A DNA stretch of 35,619 bases. Source: JBARCX01 sp049794535 (lineage in GTDB: Bacteria > Pseudomonadota > Gammaproteobacteria > Xanthomonadales > Rhodanobacteraceae). The notes under the pieces were generated by a model. It worked only from the letters and a program-made list of their open reading frames with translations, was not told where the DNA came from and did not search any database. Positions 1 to 6,697 of this stretch are shown here, piece by piece; the stretch's first letter is position 1, and the number at the start of each line of letters is the position of its first letter. Made by a program: the position numbers and the translations under genes. The stretch is from NCBI GenBank assembly GCA_049794535.1, contig JBARCX010000319.1, forward strand, positions 1-35,619, read 5' to 3'.

Positions 1-327
1 GTATTCAACCCTGCCGTACACGACTGGGACGAGCACAAACGCCTGCTTACCTCGTTCTGGTGTTCAGTCGCGTTGCGCGCAAACAGTTATCGCGGGAATC
101 CGATGGGCGCCCACCGGGCACAGCCAACCATCCGCGCTGAACATTTCGAGCGCTGGTTAAGTCTGTGGCGCGAAACCACACATGAAATGCTGGACGAAGC
201 AGCGGCGGCGCAGATGATCGAATACGCCGAACGTATCGGTCGTAGCCTGCGGCTGGGCATTGGCTTACCCGAACATTCGCAAGCGCGACCGTTCGGTGTT
301 CCGATCGTCAGTATCGGGAGGCACTGA
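1..327 (+). CDS. Group III truncated hemoglobin, 3' part
   Basis: This frame is open from the first base and ends with a TGA at 325-327, so the gene starts upstream of the window. About 108 codons are present; the family is usually around 130-150 residues, so only the N-terminal end is missing. The visible order DWDEH..LL..FW, then YRGNPMGAH, then HFERWLSLWRET, then an A..M..YA.RI..SL..G helix is the typical pattern of group III (P-type) truncated globins, including the region of the haem-binding histidine. Family members bind O2 or NO; the physiological role is usually unproven. It converges on tpx, which may hint at oxidative or nitrosative stress, but that is only inference. Confidence 0.8.
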   Translation, partial: VFNPAVHDWDEHKRLLTSFWCSVALRANSYRGNPMGAHRAQPTIRAEHFERWLSLWRETTHEMLDEAAAAQMIEYAERIGRSLRLGIGLPEHSQARPFGVPIVSIGRH

Positions 328-329
328 TA

Positions 330-353
330 CCCGCCCCGGCATACCGAGGCGGG
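330..353. terminator. Hairpin between convergent genes, possible bidirectional terminator
   Basis: Arms CCCGCCCCGG (330-339) and CCGAGGCGGG (344-353) pair with one G-T type mismatch around a CATA loop. The hairpin sits in the 39-bp gap between the converging hemoglobin and tpx genes. There is no clear T tract on either strand, so intrinsic termination is plausible but not certain. Confidence 0.45.
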
Positions 354-366
354 CGATCGAGACGGC

Positions 367-867
367 TTAGTTCAACGCTGCCAATGCAGTGGCGTAATTC
401 GGCTCGTCGGCAATCTCGCCAACCAGCTCGCTGTGCACAACCTTGTCGTGCTCATCCAGCACCACCACCGCGCGGGCAGCCAGGCCAGCAAGCGGGCCGG
501 AAGCAATCGCCACACCGTAGTGCTGCAGGAAATCATGGCCACGCAAGGTCGACAGGTTGACCACGTTATTCAGACCTTCCGCACCGCAGAAACGCGACTG
601 TGCAAACGGAAGATCAGCCGAGATGCACAGCACCACGGCGTTGTTGAGGCCACTGGCCTGTTCGTTGAAACGACGCACCGAAGTGGCGCAGGTCGGCGTA
701 TCCACGCTGGGGAAAATGTTGAGTACTTTACGCTTGCCAGTGAAATCGGCCAGCGTGACATCCGCCAGATTCTGGCCCACCAGCTTGAAGCCCGGTGCTT
801 TGTCACCGACCTGCGGGAAGTGGCCGTCGACGCTGACGGGATTACCTTTGAGAGTGACCTGAGACAT
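367..867 (-). CDS. tpx: Thiol peroxidase Tpx (atypical 2-Cys peroxiredoxin)
   Basis: A 166-residue protein of the usual Tpx length. It carries the peroxiredoxin signature SVDTPTCATSVRRFN with the expected peroxidatic cysteine at C60 and the resolving cysteine at C94 in SRFCGAEG, matching the C61/C95 pair of the Escherichia coli enzyme. Tpx reduces hydrogen peroxide and organic hydroperoxides using thioredoxin. The ATG start is supported by AAGGA seven bases upstream. It is separated from the fumarylacetoacetase gene by about 140 bp, so it is probably transcribed independently. A 141-bp gap upstream holds a GGCCGGTG/CACCGGCC inverted repeat (917-945) of unknown role. Confidence 0.93.
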   Translation of the reverse strand: MSQVTLKGNPVSVDGHFPQVGDKAPGFKLVGQNLADVTLADFTGKRKVLNIFPSVDTPTCATSVRRFNEQASGLNNAVVLCISADLPFAQSRFCGAEGLNNVVNLSTLRGHDFLQHYGVAIASGPLAGLAARAVVVLDEHDKVVHSELVGEIADEPNYATALAALN

Positions 868-1008
868 GGGATGTCCTTAGTGTGTGCGGGAGGAAGTCGT
901 GCAAGTTGAAGTCGCGGGCCGGTGGATATACCTACCTCACCGGCCAGACTTTGCAAGATAGCGCTGCTCGCGCCGCACGTCACTCATGCTGCAATCAGCG
1001 TGTAACCA

Positions 1009-1995
1009 TTAACCCTTCAGCGGCGCGATACGCTGCTCGATCGAACCGAAGATCGAAGCACCACTCGCATCGGTGATATCGATGCGCAACGTATCGCCAA
1101 ACTTCATGAATGGCGTAGTGGGTTTACCGTCACGCAGTGTTTCCACTGTACGCTGCTCAGCCAGACACGAGGCGCCCTTGCTGGTGTCCTCATTGGCGAT
1201 GGTGCCTGAGCCAACAATGGTGCCGGCGGTCAGTGGGCGCGTCTTCGCCACATGTGCGACCAACTCAGCAAAACTGAATTGCATATCAACACCGCATTCA
1301 GCCTCACCGAACCACTGGCCATTCAACCAGGTGCGCATGGGTAGGTGCAGCTTGTCGCCCTGCCATGCATCGCCCAATTCATCCGGCGTCACCAATACCG
1401 GCGACAACGCCGAACGCGGCTTGCTCTGCAGGAAACCGAAGCCCTTGGCGAGCTCATTCGGAATCAAGCCACGCAAGCTGACATCGTTAACCAAGCCAAC
1501 CAACTGAATGTGCTCTGATGCCTGCGCCGGCGACGACGCCATCGGCACGTCGTCGGTGATCACGATCACCTCGGCTTCCAGATCGATACCGAAGTCTTCG
1601 CTCGGCACGATCACCGGATCGCGCGGCCCAAGGAAACCGGCACTGGTCGCCTGGTACATCAGCGGATCGGTGTAGAAGCTGGCCGGCACTTCGGCGCCAC
1701 GCGCCCTGCGCACGCGCTCCACGTGTGGCAGATACGCACTGCCGTCGACGAACTCGTATGCACGTGGCAACGGCGAAGCGAGTGAGCCCATGTCCAACGC
1801 AAATGCACCACTCGCGCTACCTGCGTTCAAATCATCGGACAGTGCGTTGAGCCGCGGGGCGGTGTTCGACCAGTCATCCAGCGCTGCCTGCAACGTCGCT
1901 GCAATACCGCTCGCTTTCACGGCGCGCGTGAGGTCGCGACTGACCACGATCAGCGTGCCGTCGCGGCCGCCTTCCTTGAGACTGCCCAGTTTCAT
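1009..1995 (-). CDS. fahA: Fumarylacetoacetase / fumarylacetoacetate hydrolase family protein
   Basis: A 328-residue FAH-family hydrolase, shorter than the roughly 430-residue classical fumarylacetoacetases but like forms found beside hmgA in other proteobacteria. Visible FAH-fold landmarks are LEAEVIVITDDV (acidic metal-site region), VNDVSLRGLIPNELAKGFGF with its QSKP follow-up, and the late GTIVGSGTIANED segment. The predicted reaction is cleavage of fumarylacetoacetate to fumarate and acetoacetate, the last step of tyrosine breakdown. The start at 1995 is preferred over an in-frame ATG at 2058 because GGAG lies a few bases upstream and the longer form adds a basic, non-conserved extension overlapping the preceding gene. 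It is the last gene of the hpd-hmgA group. Confidence 0.85.
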   Translation of the reverse strand: MKLGSLKEGGRDGTLIVVSRDLTRAVKASGIAATLQAALDDWSNTAPRLNALSDDLNAGSASGAFALDMGSLASPLPRAYEFVDGSAYLPHVERVRRARGAEVPASFYTDPLMYQATSAGFLGPRDPVIVPSEDFGIDLEAEVIVITDDVPMASSPAQASEHIQLVGLVNDVSLRGLIPNELAKGFGFLQSKPRSALSPVLVTPDELGDAWQGDKLHLPMRTWLNGQWFGEAECGVDMQFSFAELVAHVAKTRPLTAGTIVGSGTIANEDTSKGASCLAEQRTVETLRDGKPTTPFMKFGDTLRIDITDASGASIFGSIEQRIAPLKG

Positions 1996-2017
1996 GCATT
2001 CACTCCGTCGGCTGCGT

Positions 2018-2572
2018 TCATGAGCAGCCTTCCACGTAATCGACCTGCGGCGGCACACCTACGCGCCACCGCGTTACTTTGCCATCCGCGTCGGTTTCAA
2101 ACAGCAGCACACCTTTGCCTTCCGGCGCAGGCACGCGCAGATACGCTGCGCCCGGCACGTATTTATGTGGCTGCTGTTCCACGCGAGCGCCATACAACGA
2201 AAGAATCTGTGCCTTGCTCATACCGACCTTGCCACCACCGGGTGCCGTCTCTTTCGTGGTGCCCACGTCGTAACGCACAAAGTGGCCGCCTTCGAGCATG
2301 AAGGCGAAATCCTTAGGCCCTTTCGCCCACTCCGGCGTCACATAGAAACAGCTTGATCCCGGCTCCAATTGACCTTGCAGCTTGCCGCTCCGAACCCTTC
2401 CGAATGTCACCTCGTCCATACCAAAACGCAGCTTGTCGTAACCGTCATAACGAGCCATCGTAGCGGCATCTGTCGATGCTGCCGTGGCCACAGCGGATGG
2501 CGTTGAACTACCACTGTTGCAAGCACTAAGCGCTAGTCCGCAAGCCATGCCTAACAGTAAGCGCACTATCAC
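2018..2572 (-). CDS. Predicted lipoprotein, second copy of a tandem paralogous pair
   Basis: 184 residues beginning with a type II signal sequence and an LSAC lipobox, so probably lipid-anchored in the envelope. It starts with GTG, overlapping the TGA of the upstream paralogue as GTGA. The mature part has two similar motifs, FGMDEVTF and VGMSKAQILSLYG, which recall the GM(S/T)..QV..L.G helix of BamE/BLIP-like small domains; that link is my inference. It shares GHFVRYDVGT, APGGGKVGMS, LLFETDADGK and RWRVGVPPQ with the neighbour, a cysteine mid-protein and a penultimate cysteine (VEGCS). No function is known to me. It lies 22 bp before the fumarylacetoacetase start, so co-transcription is likely. 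Confidence 0.8.
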   Translation of the reverse strand: MIVRLLLGMACGLALSACNSGSSTPSAVATAASTDAATMARYDGYDKLRFGMDEVTFGRVRSGKLQGQLEPGSSCFYVTPEWAKGPKDFAFMLEGGHFVRYDVGTTKETAPGGGKVGMSKAQILSLYGARVEQQPHKYVPGAAYLRVPAPEGKGVLLFETDADGKVTRWRVGVPPQVDYVEGCS

Positions 2573-3150
2573 AGGCAGCCGTCCTCGTAATCAATTTGCG
2601 GCGGAACACCGACACGCCACCGGCTGATCTTTCCATCGGCATCCGTCTCAAACAACAGCACATCGCCCTTGCCATCCTCGATGCGAAGGTAATGCGCGTT
2701 CATCTGGTACTTGTGCGGCAACACCTGCAGATGGGGGCCATAAAGTGCCTGGATCTGTGCCGTGCTCATGCCGACCTTACCGCCACCCGGCGCGATCTCT
2801 TTCGGCGTACCCACGTCGTAGCGCACAAAGTGGCCGTGCTCAAACATGAAATCAAAATCGGCTAATTGCTTGTTCCACATCGGCTGCAGCAAAGAGCAGG
2901 CTCCGGCCAGATCCACCGCACCGTTCAAATCAGCCTGCCACGCGCCGCGAAACGTGTCCTCATCCATGCCGAACTGCGTCGCACCGTAGCCGGTGTAGCT
3001 CGCCAGCGTCTCGTTAGCCTGCAGCGCTTTCAGCGCGGCATACGGCATGGCTTTGTGTACCGGCTGGGCTGCTGCCGGGGCCGATGGAGCCCCCTTGGAA
3101 CAGCCAGCCAACGCAAGCACGCAAGCTAGCGCCACACGTATCCGCTTCAT
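2569..3150 (-). CDS. Predicted lipoprotein, first copy of a tandem paralogous pair
   Basis: 193 residues starting MKRIRVALACVLALAGCSKG, a typical lipoprotein signal with lipobox LAGC. The ATG overlaps the hmgA stop (ATGA), which decides this start over an in-frame codon 42 bases upstream and suggests translational coupling. It aligns along its length with the following gene, sharing YTGYG..(Q)FGMDE.TF, HFVRYDVGT, GGGKVGMS.AQI..LYG, PHKY, LLFETDADGK and RWRVGVPPQIDY. Both keep one cysteine in the middle and one as the second-last residue, a possible disulfide pair. Function unknown. Its place between hmgA and the fumarylacetoacetase gene suggests an envelope job linked to homogentisate metabolism, but this is only context. 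Confidence 0.82.
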   Translation of the reverse strand: MKRIRVALACVLALAGCSKGAPSAPAAAQPVHKAMPYAALKALQANETLASYTGYGATQFGMDEDTFRGAWQADLNGAVDLAGACSLLQPMWNKQLADFDFMFEHGHFVRYDVGTPKEIAPGGGKVGMSTAQIQALYGPHLQVLPHKYQMNAHYLRIEDGKGDVLLFETDADGKISRWRVGVPPQIDYEDGCL

Positions 3151-4445
3151 GCGCGCTCCGGATTGAAATGCTTCTGGATGCCCTGCCAGCACTGGTAATA
3201 ATTACGCTGCAGCTGCGGCGCATTAAGCGCCTGCTTGGTGGGATGGATCACCTTGCGTGTCTCGAACATGAAAGCCATCGTGTTGACGATGTGATCGGGC
3301 TTGGCAGTATCGGCTGCGCTCGCCTTCTCAAAACTTGCCGCATCGGGACCGTGACCGCTCATGCAATTGTGCAGCGATGCACCGCCCGGGGCGAAGCCAC
3401 CGGACTTGGCGTCGTAAGCGCCTTCGATCAGCCCCATGAACTCACTGGCCACGTTGCGATGGAAGTACGGCGGGCGGAACGTATGCTCCGCCACTAACCA
3501 ACGTGGCGGGAAAATCACGAAGTCGACGTTGGCCGTACCAGGTGTATCGCTCGCCGAGGTAAGCACGGTAAAGATCGACGGATCAGGATGATCCACGCTG
3601 ATCGAGCCGACCGTGTTGAAGTGGGTGAGATCATATTTATATGGCGCGTAGTTGCCATGCCAGGCCACTACATCCAACGGCGAGTGATCGATTTTCGCCG
3701 ACCACAACGCGCCCTGGAATTTCGCGATCAGTTCGAACTCGCCCTCGACATCTTCATAGGCTGCTTCCGGCGTGAGGAAGTCACGCGGCAAAGCCATCGA
3801 ATTGGCACCGATCGGACCAAGATCAGGCAGCCGGAGCAAGGCACCGAAGTTCTCGGCGATATAGCCGCGCGCCTCACCATCCAACAGCTCAACGCGGAAA
3901 CGCACGCCACGTGGAATCACGGCGATCTCTAACGGCGCCACATCCAGCACGCCAAACTCGGTAGCGATACGCAGACGGCCCAACTGCGGCACGATCAGCA
4001 GCTCACCGTCAGCGTCATAGAAAAAACGTCCCTGCATCGAACGATTAGCCGTGTACACGTGAATACCACAACCCGCCTGCTCAGCAGCGCCACCGTTACC
4101 TGCCAGCGTGGTGATGCCATCGACAAAGTCGGTTGGCGCTGTCGGCAACGCCCACGGGTCCCAGCGCAACTGGTTCGGTGTGGCCGGCGCCTCATCAAAA
4201 CGGTTATGAAACGTGGCGTGCGCAAGCGGCTCGAAGGGCTGGTGCATCGCTGCAGGACGAATACGGTAAAGCCAGCTCCGCCGATTCGTGTGTCGCGGCG
4301 CAGTAAACGCGCTGCCGGACAACTGCTCCGCATAGAGTCCATGCGCTACGCGCTGCGGCGAATTCTGCCCTGCCGGCAATACGCCGGAAATCGCCTCGCT
4401 GGCGAACTCGTTGCCAAAGCCGGACTGGTAACCACGAGAATCCAT
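3147..4445 (-). CDS. hmgA: Homogentisate 1,2-dioxygenase
   Basis: 432 residues, the normal family length. The N-terminus YQSGFGNEFASEA and the core FRPPYFHRNVASEFMGLI plus LHNCMSGHGPD are diagnostic. By alignment with the human enzyme, the iron ligands are H329, E335 and H365, all present. The enzyme uses Fe(II) and O2 to open homogentisate to maleylacetoacetate in the cytoplasm. It begins only six bases after the DUF559 gene stop and overlaps the next lipoprotein gene by four bases, so it sits in a tight transcription unit. Loss of this gene in other bacteria causes brown pyomelanin pigment; this copy looks intact. Confidence 0.97.
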   Translation of the reverse strand: MDSRGYQSGFGNEFASEAISGVLPAGQNSPQRVAHGLYAEQLSGSAFTAPRHTNRRSWLYRIRPAAMHQPFEPLAHATFHNRFDEAPATPNQLRWDPWALPTAPTDFVDGITTLAGNGGAAEQAGCGIHVYTANRSMQGRFFYDADGELLIVPQLGRLRIATEFGVLDVAPLEIAVIPRGVRFRVELLDGEARGYIAENFGALLRLPDLGPIGANSMALPRDFLTPEAAYEDVEGEFELIAKFQGALWSAKIDHSPLDVVAWHGNYAPYKYDLTHFNTVGSISVDHPDPSIFTVLTSASDTPGTANVDFVIFPPRWLVAEHTFRPPYFHRNVASEFMGLIEGAYDAKSGGFAPGGASLHNCMSGHGPDAASFEKASAADTAKPDHIVNTMAFMFETRKVIHPTKQALNAPQLQRNYYQCWQGIQKHFNPERA

Positions 4446-4451
4446 CGCGCA

Positions 4452-4889
4452 TCACTCTTCAGTTGTTACTCCCCTCTCCCGTCGGCGACCCGAAGGTAGT
4501 CCCCGTGGGAGAGAGGGGTTGGGGGTGAGGGTTCGGTTTTCGAGAACGCCTAGAATCGCTTCGAGTACCGCATCCGTCTGTTGCAACACCTCGTCACCCC
4601 AAAAACGCAGAACATTCAGGCCCTGCGACTCTAGATAACGTGTGCGCGTTCGATCTACTTCTACGTTGTGCTGCGAACCATCAAGCTCGACGACACATTG
4701 TGCACTGTCGCAATAGAAATCGACTATGTACGGTGGAATTGGGTGCTGTCGCCTGAACTTCCAACCGTTCAAGCGCCCGGCACGCAATCGATACCACAGG
4801 CGTTGCTCGGCTTCGGTACTCGTTTGCCGTAACTCACGCGAATGATTTTTCGTCCGTGTTGGTATTGGCGGCTTGATGCGTCCGTGCAT
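4452..4889 (-). CDS. DUF559 family protein (very short patch repair-like endonuclease fold)
   Basis: 145 residues from the ATG at 4889. The core EAEQRLWYRLRAGRL, KFRRQHPIPPYIVDFYC and CVVELDGSQH is the DUF559 pattern, related to Vsr-type nucleases, with candidate catalytic residues D57, E68 and H74. The last 29 residues (LTPNPSLPRGLPSGRRRERG region) are a translation of a hairpin repeat rather than conserved protein. The start is preferred over a GTG 27 bases earlier, which lies inside the right-hand repeat; a GAGG from that repeat is the likely ribosome site. DUF559 genes in related bacteria often lie inside such repeats. It separates hpd from hmgA but keeps their orientation. Substrate and role are unknown. 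Confidence 0.85.
   Translation of the reverse strand: MHGRIKPPIPTRTKNHSRELRQTSTEAEQRLWYRLRAGRLNGWKFRRQHPIPPYIVDFYCDSAQCVVELDGSQHNVEVDRTRTRYLESQGLNVLRFWGDEVLQQTDAVLEAILGVLENRTLTPNPSLPRGLPSGRRRERGVTTEE
4471..4531. repeat. Hairpin repeat, left border of DUF559 cassette
   Basis: CCCCTCTCCC at 4471-4480 pairs with GGGAGAGAGGGG at 4507-4518 across a 26-base loop, followed by TTGGGGGTGAGGG (4519-4531). The right border has the same parts in mirror order. The repeat lies inside the 3' coding end of the DUF559 gene. Confidence 0.75.
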
Positions 4890-4896
4890 CCTCGTA

Positions 4897-4931
4897 CCCT
4901 CACCCCAACCCCTCACCCGGAGGGGGAGGGG
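4897..4931. repeat. Hairpin repeat, right border of DUF559 cassette
   Basis: CCCTCACCCCAA (4897-4908) is the reverse complement of the tag in the left border apart from one G. It is followed by CCCCTCACCC (4909-4918) that can fold with GGAGGGGGAGGGG (4919-4931). The two borders therefore form long imperfect terminal inverted repeats around the gene. Confidence 0.72.
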
Positions 4932-4946
4932 CTTTAAGTCGAAACC

Positions 4947-6041
4947 TTACAGCACGCCGCGCTTCATCTGGTCACGTTCGATCGACTCGAACAGCGCCTG
5001 GAAGTTGCCTTCGCCAAAACCTTCGTTGCCCTTGCGCTGAATGACCTCGAAGAAGATCGGGCCAATGTTGTTCAGGGTGAAGATCTGCAGCAACTTGCGC
5101 TGTTTGGTCTCTGGATCGGCATCGATCAGGATCTTGTTCTTGGCCAGGCGCGGCACGTCTTCGCCGTTGTTCGGAATGCGCAGATCGATCACGTCGAAGT
5201 AGCTATCCGGCGTATCCAGGAACTCCACGCCCGCGGCGCGCATCGCTTCCACCGTGTCGTAAATGTTGTCGGTAAAGCAGGCGATATGCTGGATGCCTTC
5301 ACCGTGATACGCATTGAGGTATTCGTTGATCTGTGACTTCGGATCATTTGACTCGTTGAGCGGAATGCGCACGATGCCATCCGGCGCGGTCATCGCCTTC
5401 GAAACCAGCCCGGTCTTCATACCCTTGATGTCGAAGTAGCGAATCTCGCGGAAGTTGAACAGACGCTCGTAGTAGTCCGACCACTTCTGCATGTTGCCGA
5501 AGTAGAGGTTGTGCGTAAGGTGATCGATAAAGGTCAGACCGAAGCCAGTCGGGTTCTGATCCGCACCCGAAATCGGCGCGTAGTCACCCTCATAGATGCT
5601 GCCTGCGGCGCCGTAACGGTCCACCAGGTACAGCATGCAATCGCCAATGCCCTTCACTACCGGCGCCTTCACCGCCTTGGTCTCGACCTTGTCGGTCATG
5701 GCCTCACCGCCGTTGCCCAGCACGGTGGCGAGAACCTCAGCAGAAGGCTTCTTGAAGCGAATCGCGAAACCGCAGGCGCACGGGCCATGCTTGGCAGCAA
5801 ATTCGGCGGCGAACGAGTTCGGATCCTCGTTCACCAGGAAGTTGACACCACCCTGCCGGTACACAGTGATCGGACGCGATGTGTGCTTGAGCACCGCCGC
5901 GAAACCCATGTTCTTGAAGAGTTGATGCAGCTCGCCACCACGACCGGCCGGTGCGGCAAACTCGACGAATTCAAAGCCGTCGATACCCATCGGGTTCTCG
6001 AAGGTGGTGACCTGCATGCCAAGGTTGGGCTGGGCGTTCAT
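4947..6041 (-). CDS. hpd: 4-Hydroxyphenylpyruvate dioxygenase
   Basis: 364 residues with the two VOC-type halves of HPPD. Expected Fe(II) ligands are H174 (FIDHLTHN), H252 (GIQHIACF) and E332 (IFFEVIQRKG); the C-terminal GNFQALFESIERDQ helix that closes the active site is also present. The enzyme converts 4-hydroxyphenylpyruvate to homogentisate with loss of CO2. The start at 6041 has AGGAGA just upstream; an ATG at 6110 would add an unconserved Arg-rich stretch lying over the promoter. It is the first gene of the tyrosine-catabolism unit and diverges from a MarR regulator. Regulation is probably through the palindrome in its promoter. Confidence 0.97.
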   Translation of the reverse strand: MNAQPNLGMQVTTFENPMGIDGFEFVEFAAPAGRGGELHQLFKNMGFAAVLKHTSRPITVYRQGGVNFLVNEDPNSFAAEFAAKHGPCACGFAIRFKKPSAEVLATVLGNGGEAMTDKVETKAVKAPVVKGIGDCMLYLVDRYGAAGSIYEGDYAPISGADQNPTGFGLTFIDHLTHNLYFGNMQKWSDYYERLFNFREIRYFDIKGMKTGLVSKAMTAPDGIVRIPLNESNDPKSQINEYLNAYHGEGIQHIACFTDNIYDTVEAMRAAGVEFLDTPDSYFDVIDLRIPNNGEDVPRLAKNKILIDADPETKQRKLLQIFTLNNIGPIFFEVIQRKGNEGFGEGNFQALFESIERDQMKRGVL

Positions 6042-6110
6042 GGCGCTCTCCTGATCAGTCGAAGGACGACGGCAGCCACGACAGCGTGCCACCATCCGGA
6101 TAAGCTCCAC

Positions 6111-6139
6111 GTTATAGTTTCATATGAAACCATTTGCAA
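6111..6139 (-). promoter_or_regulatory. Predicted hpd promoter
   Basis: Read on the minus strand, TTGCAA (6134-6139) and TATAAC (6111-6116) are separated by exactly 17 bases, close to the sigma-70 pattern. Transcription would start near 6104 and leave an untranslated leader of about 60 bases before the hpd ATG at 6041. Confidence 0.6.
6117..6130. promoter_or_regulatory. Palindromic operator candidate for the MarR regulator
   Basis: GTTTCATATGAAAC is a perfect 14-bp palindrome. It fills most of the spacer of the predicted hpd promoter and covers the ATG assigned to the MarR gene, so binding there could block hpd and the regulator's own gene together. MarR dimers typically bind palindromes of this size. 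Confidence 0.6.
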
Positions 6140-6627
6140 GGAACACCGCCGCAGTGACCGCTCCACGCCAACACCCTTCGACCGGCGCCGAACACGCTCC
6201 CTTGGAGCTGGAACACTTCCTGCCGTACCGGCTGTCGATCCTGTCCAACACGGTCAGCCAGGCCATTGCCGACGACTATCAGCGCCGCCATGACCTCACC
6301 GTCACCGAATGGCGGGTGATGGCGGTGTTGGGTCGTTTCGACGGCCTATCCGCACGTGAAGTGGCCGAGCGCACGGCCATGGACAAAGTGGCGGTTAGCC
6401 GTGCGCTGGCCCGACTGGTCGATGCGGGCCGGGTCAACCGCAGCACCCACGATGGCGACAAACGTCGCTCCGTGCTCAGCCTCACCGAGGCCGGCTGGCT
6501 CATTCACAACGACGTAGCGCCGATGGCCCGGGCACGTGAACGCGAAGTGCTAGCCAAGCTCGACCCGGAAGAACAACAGTGGCTGCAGCGCATCCTCGAT
6601 AAGCTGCAGCCCGTGCAGCAGAAATGA
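6124..6627 (+). CDS. MarR family transcriptional regulator, divergent from hpd
   Basis: 167 residues with a MarR winged helix-turn-helix: the YRLSILSNTVSQ helix, LTVTEWRVMAVL, then LSAREVAERTAMDKVAVSRALARLVDAGRV (recognition helix) and the wing THDGDKRRSVLSLTEAG. Position opposite hpd suggests it controls tyrosine/4-hydroxyphenylpyruvate catabolism, perhaps with the substrate or homogentisate as ligand; this is inference. The start is uncertain: the ATG at 6124 lies inside the palindrome and has no ribosome site, while an in-frame GTG at 6154 has AAGGA (6138-6142) upstream and would leave the operator outside the gene. The shorter form would have 157 residues. Confidence 0.9.
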   Translation: MKPFARNTAAVTAPRQHPSTGAEHAPLELEHFLPYRLSILSNTVSQAIADDYQRRHDLTVTEWRVMAVLGRFDGLSAREVAERTAMDKVAVSRALARLVDAGRVNRSTHDGDKRRSVLSLTEAGWLIHNDVAPMARAREREVLAKLDPEEQQWLQRILDKLQPVQQK

Positions 6628-6636
6628 GTTGAGAGA

Positions 6637-6693
6637 AGTGAGAAACGAGTGGCCAGCACCAGACTCATTTCTCACTCCTGATTTCTCGTTTCT
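6637..6693. terminator. Hairpin region between convergent MarR and POT genes
   Basis: AGTGAGAAACGAGT (6637-6650) pairs with ACTCATTTCTCACT (6663-6676) with one mismatch. The same left arm can instead pair AGAAACGAG with CTCGTTTCT (6685-6693). The segment is in the short gap between converging genes and may terminate both, though the T tracts are weak. Confidence 0.4.
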
Positions 6694-6697
6694 GGCT

